In this document: piece by piece, positions 54,172 to 64,000 of the stretch | Position numbering within the stretch: position 1 is the stretch's first letter | Layout of the letters: every line of letters begins with the position of its first letter | NCBI GenBank assembly: GCA_028583685.1 | Contig: JAMXIF010001194.1 | Span: 6,295,188 to 6,359,187 of the forward strand | DNA from: Petaurus breviceps papuanus | Lineage: Eukaryota > Chordata > Mammalia > Diprotodontia > Petauridae | Direction of reading: 5' to 3' | Length of the DNA stretch: 64,000 nt | Position numbers and translations under genes: made by a program | The notes under the pieces: generated by a model | Told to the model about the DNA's origin: nothing | What the model saw: the letters and a program-made list of their open reading frames with translations, nothing else | Databases searched by the model: none

Positions 54172-55968
54172 TTTTCCAATTTATTTATTTATTTTTAGTT
54201 TTCAACATTCATTTCCACAAGATTTTGAGTTACAAATTTTTCTCCTCATCTTTCTCCTACCCCCACCCCAAAATAGCCAGCCTATTGAATACCCCTTCCT
54301 CCAATCTGTTCTCTCTTATATCCTCCCTCATTCCCCCATCCCCCAACTTTCTAGTAGGGCAAGGCTGATTTCTATACCCCAGTGCCTGTATATCTTATTT
54401 CCCAGTTGCATGTAAAAAGCAATTTTCTTTAAACATTTGTTTTTAAAACTTTGAGTTCCAGATTTTTTTTTCTTCTTCCCTCCTCTCCCACCCCCACTGG
54501 GAAGATAAGCAATTTAATATAGGTTGTACATGTGTAGTTACGCATAGTAGTTATATTATGAAAGACTAATTCCCTCCATCCTATCCCACCCCCCACTTAT
54601 TCTATTTTTTTCTTTGACTGTCCCTTTTCAAAAGTGTTCGCTTCTAACTACCATCTTCCCTAATCTGCCCTCCCTTCTATCATCCCTCCTCTTACCCCCT
54701 TTCCCACTATTTTCCTGTAGGGTAAGATACCCATCAGTTATAATTTTAAAGGAATTATTTTCTTCAGGAAGCATTTGTACCTCCTTTCTCATTTGGCCAA
54801 TTCTATCTTTTAAAGATTTTTTTTTTCAGTGAATTTTTGTGCCTCTTTTTCCATTTAGCCAACCACTTTTTAAAGTATTCTTCTCATTGTCTGGACTAGT
54901 CTTTTTTTTAAGCTCTTATTTTCTTCAGTAATTTTGTGTGTCTCCTTTACCAAGCTGTTGACTTGTTTTTCATGATTTTCTTTCATCACTCTTATTTCTC
55001 TTCCCAATTTTTCCTCTACTTCTCATACTTGATTTTCAAAATCCTTTTTGAGCTCTTCCATGGCCTGAAGCCAATTCATATTTTTCTTGCAGGCTTTGGA
55101 TATAGGAGCTTTGACTTTGATTTCTTCTGAGTGTGTGCTTTGATGTTCCTTGTTACCATAGTAATTTTCTATTTTTAGAATTTTTTTCCATTTTTTCTTC
55201 ATTTTCTAGTCTTTTTTCTTGACTTTTAACTCTTTATTAAAGTAGGGCTCTGCTTTCATGGTGTGGAGTTAACTGTCCCAAGCTTCAGGGATTTTGTGCA
55301 TCTGTTTTCAGAGATACTTTTAGGGATCTATAAGTTTTCAGTTCTTCCAAGGAGGTACCATCTAAGGAAAGTTGTGTTTACTACTCTTCTGGCCTCCACT
55401 CTGGTCTGTGACCACAAGCACTCTTTTTTGCTCTGGAACTATGATGAAGATCACTGTTCCACTGAGACCATAAGCTCTGATGTGCTAGTGCCCCTCCTCA
55501 CCCTGGGACTGCCAACCAAGGCTGCAACTTGGATCCAAGTACGAGCAAAGCAACAGAGTCCCATCTCAGCACTAGAAAAGAGACCCCTGTAATCTCCTTC
55601 TGAGCAGTTGTTCAACCCCTTACTTTCTGTGGTATGAGAGCTCCAGAAGCAACCTCTGATACTGCTGCAGCCACTACTGATTCAGTGGCTCCCAAGGCCT
55701 GCTCTCGATTTGCTGGGGCCAGGTCTGTGCTGACACAGCCTGTGCTGGGCTGTGCTCTACTCTCACTCAGGTGCCACAGACCTTGCCTGTTGACTTTATA
55801 AGTTGTCTTTGGCTGGAAAATTATTTCAGTCCATCCTTTTGTGGGTTTTGCTGCTCCATAAATTGTTTTATGGCATTATTTAAAGGTTTTGGGAGGGGCT
55901 TAGAGGACAGCTCAGGGAAGTCACTGCCTTTTCTACCCCATCTTGGATCCTCCATTATTGATAGATTG
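54172..55968 (-). mobile_element. HAL1 LINE with internal deletion
   Basis: 3' tail (TTATTTATTTTTAGTTTTC) and 3' UTR to about 54735, a join at TAAGATACCCATCAGTTATA to ORF1 N-terminal coding (54740-55200), then 5' UTR to the 5' edge near 55940 (CCCATCTTGGATCC). The C-terminal half of ORF1 and part of the 3' UTR are missing. The 5' UTR parallels 23290-23965. Confidence 0.75.
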
Positions 55969-56027
55969 TTAGTAAATTTTGAATGCAAGGACATGAACAA
56001 GTATGTATCTTATATGTACATAGCTGT

Positions 56028-56165
56028 TGACATGTTATCTCCATTATTACAATATAAACTACCTAGGGAAAGAGAACATGGTTTTGCCTTACTTATGATC
56101 TCCAGGCTTAGCACAGAGTTTTGGTATGTGGTAGTTGTTTAATAAATTCTTGTTGTCTGATTGAT
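56028..56165 (+). mobile_element. L2 3' terminus
   Basis: GACATGTTATCTCCATTATT, ACAATATAAACTACCTAGGG, CTCCAGGCTTAGCACAGAG, GTTTAATAAATTCTTGTTG, TGATTGATT. Confidence 0.7.
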
Positions 56166-56335
56166 TTCAGGAAAGTCACAACTTCCTGAGTTTTATTTTT
56201 CCCATCTGTTAAATGGGTATAATAATACATGTAGCACCTACCTCATGAGGTTGTTGTGAAGGCAGAAAACTTTTGTATACCTTAAAGTGAGTTGCTATTA
56301 TCATTAAATATAAATTGTTATTATTATTACTGAAA
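56166..56335 (+). mobile_element. MIR 3' part
   Basis: CTTCCTGAGTTTTATTTTTC, CCATCTGTTAAATGGGTATA, CTACCTCATGAGGTTGTTGT, CCTTAAAGTGAGTTGCTATT. Confidence 0.7.
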
Positions 56336-56507
56336 ATGATTACAGTATTCCAGGTAGGTGGCAATGAGGAGGTAGTAGAGGTCATAGAATAAAGTTTAGA
56401 TTTAGTTTCTGAGGTCCCTTCTGACTCAGATGTTGTGATTGATTAGGGAATAGGAGAGATTCCACTGTTTTCTTAATTGATAAGGCAAAAGAGAGGCATA
56501 AGACTTT

Positions 56508-56674
56508 TTTTTTTTGCTTTTTGGAGGGGGGAAGGTAGGACAATTGAGGGTAAGTGACTTGCCCAAGGTCACATGGCTACTTTTTTTGTGTTAAGTGACT
56601 GAGGTTCAATTTGAACTCAGGTCCTCCTGACTCCAGGGCCAGTGCTCTATTCACTGTGCCTCCTAGCCATCCCC
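56508..56674 (-). mobile_element. tRNA-derived CORE-SINE with TSD
   Basis: Inverted A-tail, CORE (AGTGACTTGCCCAAGGTCAC), B box (CAATTTGAACTCAGGTCC). CATAAGACTT (56498) and CATGAGACTT (56674) flank it. Confidence 0.9.
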
Positions 56675-56683
56675 ATGAGACTT

Positions 56684-57115
56684 CTTGTTATGAATTTAGA
56701 GCCACCCTTAAGGCAGGCCCAGACCCTGTCAAATCATCAGAGTCAAAACCAGTTACCTCATAACTGAAAAGAAGGGATTATGTACAAACACAAACTGCCA
56801 AGAAAATTCCAGAGTGGCAGAGTAAGGAGTTACCTTATTATGTCTCCTTTGAGGCTGGTTTATTTTAGGGCTTGGGACATTCTGACATATTTAATTCCCC
56901 TGGTCACTTAAGGAGATATCTTTTGATGTTGTTGGCAGTGACAATGAGGTTGAAATTAATATACAGAATGTCCATTAGAAGGAGAGCAAGTTAAACCAAG
57001 GATATTGATTAATAAGGACAAGACCTGTTATTTCATTGCTATAGGGAACTTCCAAGTGAAGAAACTCCCTCTACCAACACAGAAGTGCATCTTCCCCCAA
57101 AACTTATAGCCTTAG
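56684..57115. other. Unassigned sequence
   Basis: Nothing recognised; it may hold decayed MIR. Confidence 0.35.
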
Positions 57116-57117
57116 AG

Positions 57118-57235
57118 AATTGCCCTGAGCACTGAGGGATTAAATGAAGTGTCTAAGGTCACACATAGTCAACATATATCCAAGGTGGAACTTGAATACT
57201 GGTCTTCCTAGTTTCAAGGATGACTCTATATCAAC
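57118..57235 (-). mobile_element. MIR fragment
   Basis: GAAGTGTCTAAGGTCACACA, GGTGGAACTTGAATACTGGT, CTTCCTAGTTTC: inverted MIR CORE and B box. Confidence 0.55.
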
Positions 57236-57237
57236 TA

Positions 57238-57470
57238 TTATAAATCATTGGATAGAGTACCAGGTCTGGAGTCAGGAAGACCTGAGTTAAAATGTGACTT
57301 CAGACATTATCTGTGTCCCTGGGCAAATCACTTAACTTTGTTTGCCTCAATTTCCTTATCTGTAAAATGAATTGGAGAAGGAAATGACACTCCACTCCAG
57401 TATCTTTGCCAAGAAAATTTCAAATGGGGTCATAAAGAGTTGGACATGACTGAACAACAAGAGTAAATCA
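57238..57470 (+). mobile_element. Mar1-type SINE with BovB/RTE-like tail
   Basis: TTGGATAGAGTACCAGGTCT, GAGTTAAAATGTGA, CAATTTCCTTATCTGTAAAA, CACTCCACTCCAGTATCTTT, CAAATGGGGTCATAAAGAGT, ACTGAACAACAAGAG. Confidence 0.85.
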
Positions 57471-57484
57471 TGATACATATACAG

Positions 57485-57640
57485 TAGAGAAATAGTGTGC
57501 TATAATGGATATCAAGCCTGAGTCAGAAAGACAGGGCTTCAAGTCTTACCTGTGATACATATTAACTGTGCAACTCTTGACACTTCATTTAACCTCCCTG
57601 TGCTCCAGTGAACTGTCTTAGACTCCAAGGTACAAAACAG
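57485..57640 (+). mobile_element. MIR 5' part
   Basis: GAGAAATAGTGTGCTATAAT, GGGCTTCAAGTCTTACCTG, TTAACTGTGCAACTCTTGAC, CTTCATTTAACCTCCCTGTG. Confidence 0.6.
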
Positions 57641-57658
57641 GTACAAACCTGCATTGTT

Positions 57659-57962
57659 TTGTTTTTTTAAAGCAATTGGGGTTAAGTAACTTGCTCAAGG
57701 TTACACGGCCAATTATTTCTGGGTGTGGTGCTGAGTATCTGAGCCCAGATTTGATCCCCAGGTCATCCTGACACTGGAGCTGGTGCTCTTACTCACTGAG
57801 CCACCTGGCCGCCCCTAAGCAATTGGGGTTAAGTAACTTGCTCAAGGTTACATGGCCAGGTGTTTCTGGGTGGGTGCTAAGTGTCTGAGCCTGGGATTCG
57901 ATCCCCAGGTCATCCCGACACTGGAGCCGGTGCTCTTACTCGCTGTGCTACCTGGCTGCCCC
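57659..57962 (-). mobile_element. Dimeric SINE, best-preserved copy
   Basis: Flanked by perfect CAAACCTGCATTGTT at 57644-57658 and 57963-57977. On the minus strand the 5' monomer (57962 to about 57820) has an A-box-like stretch and B box GGATCGAATCC (inverted at 57894-57904). It joins the 3' monomer at CAATTGC-TTAGG-GGCGG, which ends in TTAAAAAAAC at 57660-57670. The monomers differ in fixed positions: the 5' one has 'AGCACAGCG..CACCCACCCAGAAACACC', the 3' one 'GGCTCAGTG..ACCACACCCAGAAATAA'. Pol III transcription is expected. Confidence 0.95.
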
Positions 57963-58059
57963 CAAACCTGCATTGTTAATGGGGGTTTTCTCCCTGGGAG
58001 TTCCCCATACAATAAAATATCATCCCATCCTTCAGTAGAATGTAAACTCCTTGAGGGTT

Positions 58060-58225
58060 GTGGTTGTTGTTCAGTCATTCAGTCCTGTCCAAGTCTTTGG
58101 GACACCAAAGACAATAGCACGCCAGGTCCTTCTATCCTCCACTCTCTCCTAAAGTCTGTGCAAGCTTGTATTCATTGCTTCATGTCATCTTCTGCTGTCC
58201 CTTTTCCTTTTGCCTTTAGTCTTTC
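58060..58225 (-). mobile_element. BovB/RTE-type LINE 3' fragment
   Basis: TGTTGTTCAGTCATTCAGTC, CTGTCCAAGTCTTTGGGACA, AGCACGCCAGGTCCTTCTAT, CTTTCCCAGCATCAG: the inverted BovB-like 3' end. This is the LINE tail that the Mar1-type SINEs carry. Confidence 0.7.
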
Positions 58226-58384
58226 CCAGCATCAGTTTTTGAGGGTCCATGCTGTTAAATTCTTGTCACTCTGAAGTGCCTAAATGTTGGTTGGTCATTT
58301 CCTTTGAGGTTTAGTTCAAATGCTGCTTTCTCCATGGAACTGTCACATTGTGGGAAATGAGGAAACTCACCCAACAATTTCTAA

Positions 58385-58648
58385 AAATAATAGTAATTAC
58401 AATAACTAGCATTTATATAGGGCATACTATGTGTTAGGCACTGGGCTAAGTGCTTCACGAATACCTCATCTGATCCTCACAGCAACCATGGGAGGTGGGT
58501 ATTATTATTATCTCCATTTTACAGACGAGGAAACTGAGGCAAACAAAAGTTAAGTGACTTGTCTAGCTAGGGTCATACAGCTAGTAAGTGAGGTCATATT
58601 TGAACTCAGATCTTTTTGACTCTGGGCACAGTGCTTTCAGCTGCCTCT
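58385..58648 (-). mobile_element. MIR3/THER-type SINE, near complete
   Basis: GTTAGGCACTGGGCTAAGTG, CTCATCTGATCCTCACAGCA, TCCATTTTACAGACGAGGAA, ACTGAGGCA, AGTTAAGTGACTTGTC, CATACAGCTAGTAAGTGAGG. Confidence 0.8.
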
Positions 58649-58737
58649 AAGCATTCTTAGGTTTTTATGTTCAATTGTGTATGATAGTTATTTGTGTGTC
58701 TATTTTTCATGGCCTCAGCATAGAACAGAAAGATCAT

Positions 58738-58985
58738 TGGTTTTAGATAGCTAGATAGTACAGTGGATAGTGCCTTTGATCTAGAGTCAGGAGGACCTAA
58801 GTTCAAATGTAGTCTCAAAAAACTTATTAGCTGTATGATTAACCGTGGGTAAGTCACTAACTTCAGTTTTAGCATCTATAAAATGGGAATAATAATGGTA
58901 CTTACCTTTCAGGGTTCTTATCAGGATTAAATGAGATCATATTTGTAAATATTTTGTAAACCTAAAATAATAGCTATTATTATTA
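58738..58985 (+). mobile_element. MIR/THER1-type SINE
   Basis: TAGATAGTACAGTGGATAGT, TCTAGAGTCAGGAGGACCTA, AGTTCAAATGTAG, CATCTATAAAATGGGAATAA, TCAGGATTAAATGAGATCAT, TAATAGCTATTATTATTATT. Confidence 0.8.
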
Positions 58986-58989
58986 TTTA

Positions 58990-59160
58990 AGGTCAGAGGA
59001 ACAGGATTTGAATGCTGACTCTGTTGTTTGCTACTCATATGAGCTTGGACAAAGCACTTGACCATTCATGGCCTTAGCTTTCTCTTCTGAAAAATAAGGG
59101 AGCTGGGCTCAATCATTTCTACACTCCCTTCTAGCTTAATCCCCCTATTAGACCATGATT
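58990..59160 (+). mobile_element. MIR SINE
   Basis: GAACAGGATTTGAATGCTGA, GAGCTTGGACAAAGCACTTG, CTTAGCTTTCTCTTCTG, GGGCTCAATCATTTCTACAC, TCCCTTCTAGCTT. Confidence 0.7.
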
Positions 59161-59479
59161 TCAGTGTGTTTTCTTTATATGCCCCCCCCCCCCGGGTGCC
59201 TTATAGTTTTATGATTATAGTAGATAGTAGAAATTAATTGAATCATATTTGTGGCTTAAATATTGCTGTTCCCCTCCTTAAAAAAAAAAAAAAACAGGTA
59301 CAAAACATGGCATTAAGTGAAAGGGAAAGTTTAGAGACAGCCATTTTGACTTTCCATTTTTTATTTTACTTTTTTTCTTTGGACTTCAATTTAAAAAAAA
59401 TTTCTATGCATTATGTTGACAATCCCCAGAATTGCCAGACAGTTTTGTCACTTTAAAAAAAAAAATAGGTTTTTACTAT
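59161..59479. other. Unassigned sequence with homopolymer runs
   Basis: Contains a C run (59182-59195), an A run (59280-59294) and T/A-rich stretches; nothing recognised. Confidence 0.4.
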
Positions 59480-60290
59480 TCCTTTGAACCTTGCTCCGCT
59501 TAAAGAAAAAAAGTTTTTCTTAATAAGCAGTTGTTCATCCTTTGATATGCACATCTGGATGTGGCTCTTATCTGTAGCATGCTAATGCTGCTTCCTGAAG
59601 ATAATGATAAAAGAACAACTCCAAATAGCAAAAAAAGGAATCAAATACTCCAGATGCCAGGAAAAAAAAAATCTATTGTAAAAAAAACTATGATAATAAG
59701 CTGAATTTTTTCAGAAGGATCTTCTCCCTCAACGGAAAATGTGACTTTGTTAAATGTAGTAATATAGTAACAATTTGAGTAAATCATTTCAACAGCTCCT
59801 CAAAGTATTACACACTCAAAAAATAGTGTATCAACAAGTAAACACCAGCAGCCAAAATGGAAAACTGCTATAGTTGGATATTTTGTTACAATAGAACTCG
59901 GTTAGGAGACAAAAGTTGCTCCTTGATAGTTTGTTTAATTTTGCCGCTGGTCTGTAACATAGGAAATTATACTTTTGAAGACATTAAAATTATTTTGAAT
60001 CCTCCTTTTCTCTGAAGACAGCTGTCCTGCTAGAGTCCCACATCCTTCAAAATTGCTTATGTCATATGTAGTGCCTCTTCCTTTTAGAAAGCAAGCTGGT
60101 TTGATGTTTATAAAGTTAGACAGAAAAATGGTCCTGGGAACATTCTGGCATTTGTCCCAACAGATTCTGGACTGGGTGAGTTTTTGGTTTTGTTTTTGTT
60201 TTTTTAACTAGCAATTCGAGGCTTTTGGTTACTAATAGCAAAAGCATAATTGTTCTGTGTCTACTGTTACAGATGGGTTAATAAATAGCG
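59480..60290. other. Possible conserved noncoding element
   Basis: About 800 bp with no repeat core. A compact cluster at 59548-59610 holds CACATCTGGATGTG (E-box-like CATCTG), CTTATCTG (GATA-type, inverted) and GATAATGATAA. Homeobox-like ATTA/TAAT and GCTAAT motifs surround it. It encodes nothing by eye. Purely an inference from texture and motif clustering. Confidence 0.35.
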
Positions 60291-60295
60291 TGAAT

Positions 60296-60500
60296 TTAAA
60301 AAAAAAATTGTACTTTCACATAGCTACTACCCAAGAGGTGATGGTAAGAGAGAGAAAGGGAAAGGGAAAGGTAAGAGGATAATTTCTCTCTCCCTCTCTC
60401 CCTCCCTCTGTCTCTGTCTCTCTGTCTCTTTTGTGTCTCTCTCTCTCTCTGTTTTTCTCTCTGTCTCTCTCTCCTTCTTTCTCTCTCTTCCCTGAACACA
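60296..60500. repeat. (CT)n-rich tract with flanking A/G-rich run
   Basis: AGAGAGAAAGGGAAAGGGAA at 60350 followed by CTCTCTCC/TGTCTCTC repeats to about 60490. The R/E-rich frames here are simple-repeat translations. Confidence 0.9.
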
Positions 60501-61010
60501 ATTGGAGGCTATGGTTTGGAACCTCTTAGGTCTTACAGATAACATTCATGAATTGATTCCACATTAACATGCAGCAGGCTTGGGAAAACGATAAACTCCT
60601 ATTAACACTGTCATGGTAACTGAAAAAAAAAAATGGCTGCTTTGGGGGAACCAAGGTCCTCAGAATAAGAAAAGAAAAGCCCTGGTGTCTTTCTTCTATC
60701 TGACATCTGTTTAACATACAAAATTGTATTACGGTGACGAAAGCTTTCCTGGCTATACTCAAAGCCCCCATCAAGACTGTTAGAGGGATGGTACCCTGTC
60801 AGGCTCCACCCCTTCCCTTCTGACCTCAAATACATATTTCTGGATATTTTCCCTCTGGACTTCAAAGCTGTCATTCCAATTTCATTTTAAGTATAAAAAA
60901 GTATTAAATAATTGAGGGGAAGGGGTATTGGAAAATTTTAGTTTGAAAATAAAGTGAAACTCTCCCATCACATTTGTGGATTATCTCTTTCCATTAGTCC
61001 CTAGGAAAAT
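60501..61010. other. Single-copy sequence
   Basis: No recognised repeat or gene. It follows the CT tract and could belong to the same ancestral block as 59480-60290. Confidence 0.35.
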
Positions 61011-61014
61011 GGTG

Positions 61015-61110
61015 CATATGTGTGCATGTGCATGTATATTTATATACCCCTATATGTACAAATATATGTATATATTCACATATATGTACACATATATGTA
61101 TATATTTTAG
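61015..61110. repeat. ATAT/TGTA-type simple repeat
   Basis: Irregular TATATGTAC and ATGTATAT units over about 95 bp. Confidence 0.85.
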
Positions 61111-61117
61111 AAATGCA

Positions 61118-61410
61118 TTTGGTAGGATCATAGGATGTAAGGCTGGAAGAAATAATAGAGATCTAGTTTCTCCAAAGAGTTTTTTGTTTAACTCTAAAAA
61201 CATCTCTATAGAGAAAAGGATGGATGAAACAGAGAATGGAACTGAGCCCCAGTGAGATACAACCATTTACTTTTGGATACAAGGCAGTCACATGCAGTGG
61301 CAGAGCTAAAGGGTGCCAGAAGATCTTAGAATTTAGAACCAGAAGGAACCTTAGAGATCATCTTCTCCAACTGTCTATCTGACATTTTAAAAATGTTTCC
61401 TGAGGTCCCT
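61118..61410 (-). mobile_element. Two MIR/THER fragments
   Basis: GGATCATAGGATGTAAGGCT then an old decayed body to 61315, followed by ATCTTAGAATTTAGAACCAG and AAGGAACCTTAGAGATCATC: the same start repeated, so two elements of the 28575 type in series. Confidence 0.55.
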
Positions 61411-61885
61411 ACAACGTCTGTAACAGCAAATTTTCTCCACAAACACCTGTGGTAGCATCATTTAAACTCCTTCTAACAAACCGACCCCTACCTCACCTCT
61501 TGCGGGAGTTGATGATTCAGTCAAATTTATCCAGTATGTAAATGAATGGTCCTCATAGCCAAAGAATTCCTTCACTAGCAGCCAAACCACTAGTGACCAG
61601 GGTAGGCTGACCCTCAGGCACAATACATAGGGCTTTATTTCTCTTGGTCTTTTCATCTTCTTAGAAACAACCAGAGCTTCTACTCCCGTGGTATACAGTC
61701 ATTGAGAACTCAACATCCAGTTCACTCACCCCCACATGGCATCTGAGAAGGACTTTTGTGGAATATGTTAATCAAGTGTACTCTAGCAGGAAAAAGTCAG
61801 AAACACCTTTTTTAAAAAGAATGTAAATTATGTAAATTTAAAAGTATGTAAATTAATGAATCAATCAAGGCACCTACAAAAACCA
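61411..61885. other. Unassigned sequence
   Basis: Nothing recognised. Confidence 0.4.
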
Positions 61886-61889
61886 AAAT

Positions 61890-62200
61890 GAAACATTTTT
61901 TATGCCCTCAAGGAGCTTACATTCTACTAGGAAAGACAGACAGACAGATAGATATAAATATATAGATATAAAGTATATATAAAATCAATAGAAAGTATTT
62001 GTGAGAGGCACTCTGAGATGCGAAGATTAGGAAAGGTTTCATGTATTTCTGTATCTAAGCTTTGAAGGAAAGTAGGGAATTCTAAGGAGCAGAGGTCAAA
62101 AAAGGGGTGTAAAATCTAAGCATGATGGGGGACAGGCTCTACAGATGCAAGGAGAGATGGACAGTACTATATGGGGATTTAGGCTACTTTAAAAGTCTAG
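61890..62200 (-). mobile_element. L2 3' end
   Basis: ATGCCCTCAAGGAGCTTACA, TTCTACTAGGAAAGACAGAC, AAAGGTTTCATGTATTTC, CTTTGAAGGAAAGTAGGGAA: inverted L2 3' UTR. Confidence 0.7.
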
Positions 62201-62397
62201 ATGTTTTATTTTAAAAGCTTAAGTTTAAATAACCAATACAACTGTACCAAACAGGTTTGGGAACTCAAATGATGATTTTATCCATGTGGATATTCCTTCC
62301 ACTGATGTAAATTACAACCCATTCATGGCTTCCCTGTCCTATATCATTCTTGTTCATGTCCATCCATGAACTTGCCTTCCTTGCTTTCTTCTGACTT
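62201..62397. other. Unassigned sequence
   Basis: Nothing recognised. Confidence 0.4.
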
Positions 62398-63582
62398 AAA
62401 AAAAAATAAATTTGTTTATTTTTAGTTTTCAACATTCCCTTCCATAAGATTTTGAGTTCTAAATTTTCTTTGCCTCTCCCCTCAAGATGGCATGCAATCT
62501 AATATAAGCTCTACATATACATCACATTAAACATATTTTCACATTAGTCGTGTTGTAAAGAAGAATTAGAACCAATGGGAGAAACCATGGGAAAGAAGAA
62601 ACAAACAAAAAACAGCAACCCAACAACAACAACAAAGAAGAGAGCAAATAGTATGTTTCAGTCTGCATTCAGACTCCATACTCCTTTTTTTGGATGTGAA
62701 TAGCATTTTCCATCATGTGTCCCTTGAAGTTGTCTTAGATACTTGCTTTGCTGACAAGAGTTAAGTCTATGGGGTGGGGGCGGCAGCTAGGTGGCGCAGT
62801 GAGTAAAATGCTGGCTCTGGAGTCAGGAGGACCAGAGTTCAGTTCCAGCCTCAGACACTTAACACCCACACAAAAAAACTAGCTGTGGAACCTTGGGCAA
62901 GTTACTTAACCCCAACTGCCCTCCAAAAGGCAAAAAAAAAAAAAAAGAGTTAAGTCTATCAAGGTTGGTCATTGAACAATGTTGCTGTTACTGTGTATAA
63001 TGTTCTCCTGGTTCTGCTTACTTCACTCAGTGTCAGTTCATGTGAGCTTTTTCAGGTATTTTTGAAGTCTGCCTGCTCATCATTTCTTACAGCACGATAG
63101 TATTCCATTACATTTATATACCACAACTTGTTAAACCATTTCCCAATTGATGGGCATTCTCTCAATTTCCAATTCTTGGCCACTGCAAAAAGAGCTGCTA
63201 TAAATATTTTTGTACACATGGGCCCTTTCCCCTTTTTATTATCTCTTTGGGATACAGACCTAGAAGTGGTATTGCTGGGTCAACGCATATACTTTTGGGC
63301 ATAGTTCCAAATTGCTCTCCAGAATGGTTGGATCAGTTCACAACTCCACCAACAATGCATTAATGTTCCAATTTTCCTACATCTTCTGCAGCACTTATCA
63401 TTTCCCTGTTTTGTCATGTTAGCCAATCTGATAGGTGTGATGTGGTACCTCAGAGCTGTTTTGATGAATATTTCTCTAATCAATAGTGATTTAGAGCATT
63501 TTTATATGACTATAGATAGCTTTAATTTCTTCATCTGATAATTGCCTGTTCACATCCTTTGACCATTTATCAGTTGGTTTCC
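62398..63582 (-). mobile_element. L1 3' end with ORF2 C-terminus
   Basis: 3' UTR from 62410 (TTTTTAGTTTTCAACATTCC). The ORF2 end on the minus strand includes ALRYHITPIRLANMTKQG and CRRCRKIGTLMHCWWSCEL (63280-63483), the typical L1 Cys-rich C-terminal motif. Of the L1 tails here it appears the least decayed. A SINE is inserted at 62771. 5'-truncated near 63582. Confidence 0.9.
62771..62946 (+). mobile_element. tRNA-derived CORE-SINE with TSD
   Basis: GGGGGCGGCAGCTAGGTGGC head (A-box region), GAGTTCAGTTCCAGCC, CACCCACACAAAAAAACTAG, CORE and A-tail. Flanked by perfect GAGTTAAGTCTAT at 62758-62770 and 62947-62959. It shares the 'CACCCACACAAAAA' feature with the 9641 and 21108 copies. Confidence 0.95.
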
Positions 63583-63723
63583 TGAACTTTTTGGTGGCAG
63601 CAGGAGAGCACTTGAGTATCATTTGTTATGCTTCATCTGCACCAAAGGGCCAGATATCTTCTTTTCCATCATACATTATGACATTCTTTAGTCCTGTTCT
63701 TCTCAAAAGCAACTATTTAAATT
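63583..63723. other. Unassigned sequence
   Basis: Nothing recognised. Confidence 0.4.
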
Positions 63724-63872
63724 TTTTTTTAAGGCAATTGGGGTTAAGTAACTTGCCCAAGGTTACACAGCCAGTTATTTTTGTGTGGGTGTTAAGTATC
63801 TGAAGCTGGAACCCATTCTGGGTCCTCCTGACTCTGACTCTGACTCTGACCCCAGGGCCGGTGCTTTTACTC
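63724..63872 (-). mobile_element. tRNA-derived SINE monomer, 5'-truncated
   Basis: AGGCAATTGGGGTTAAGTAA, TTGCCCAAGGTTACACAGCC, AGTTATTTTTGTGTGGGTGT: intermediate between the dimer monomers and the common SINE. A CTGACT hexamer is expanded near 63828-63850. The head is missing. Confidence 0.8.
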
Positions 63873-64000
63873 AAACTATTTAAATTTAAATTAATTTAAA
63901 TGCATAAAGTAAGATTGCTTTTTGGCTACCTCCTGTAAGTTCCTGTCAAGATTATTTGTCTATTTTTTGGATCATAGATCATAGAGTCATAGACTCAAAA
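63873..64000. other. Unassigned edge; possible start of an inverted MIR
   Basis: GATCATAGAGTCATAGACTC at 63976-63995 resembles the start of the 28575-type inverted element, which would continue beyond the window. Confidence 0.4.

Overview
This is a marsupial (metatherian) window. The call rests on repeat content: a tRNA-derived CORE-SINE of the MAR/WSINE type, the longer Mar1-type SINE with a BovB/RTE-like tail, marsupial-type L1 3' ends, ORF1-only half-L1 (HAL1) elements, L2 with recognisable endonuclease and reverse-transcriptase blocks, RTE fragments with a SINE sharing their tail, MIR/THER SINEs, and TG...CA solo LTRs. I saw no convincing host exon, tRNA or rRNA. The short open frames are repeat shadows, so the window looks like intergenic or deep intronic DNA. 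I cannot name the species.

Layout. 1-9060: single-copy sequence with a HAL1 tail (798-1560), L1 tails, RTE pieces, a possible old LTR (5560-6321) and a hAT-type MITE (6681-6882). 9061-16256: an old HAL1 carrying five SINEs, then a solo LTR (11923-12567), then a complete HAL1 (12617-16240) flanked by a 16-bp target duplication. A dimeric SINE lies inside that HAL1, and a solo LTR lies inside the SINE. 16257-33480: mostly single-copy sequence with MIR, L2, RTE, L1 and SINE insertions, including a possible conserved noncoding block (26640-27420). 33490-40780: largely L2-derived, with two minus-strand copies and one plus-strand copy, interrupted by solo LTRs and SINEs. 43030-55968: a 13-kb pile of L1 and HAL1 elements all on the minus strand, including an L1 with most of ORF2 (49456-54170) and a HAL1 split by a 1.1-kb solo LTR. 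56028-64000: MIR, Mar1, L2 and RTE pieces, a dimeric SINE, a second possible conserved block (59480-60290) and a final L1.

The most interesting structures are: (1) a head-to-tail dimeric SINE of about 290-300 bp in five copies, Alu-like in architecture, which I do not recognise as a named family; (2) ORF1-only HAL1 elements that keep the same layout in separate copies; (3) a 30-bp insertion made only of an L1 5' terminus, bounded by a 15-bp duplication; and (4) a set of solo LTRs that share their 5' edge but differ greatly in length.

All family calls come from reading the sequence and recalling family consensus patterns; no alignment or search was run. Boundaries given with target-site duplications (TSDs) are read directly. 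Other boundaries are approximate to tens of bases.
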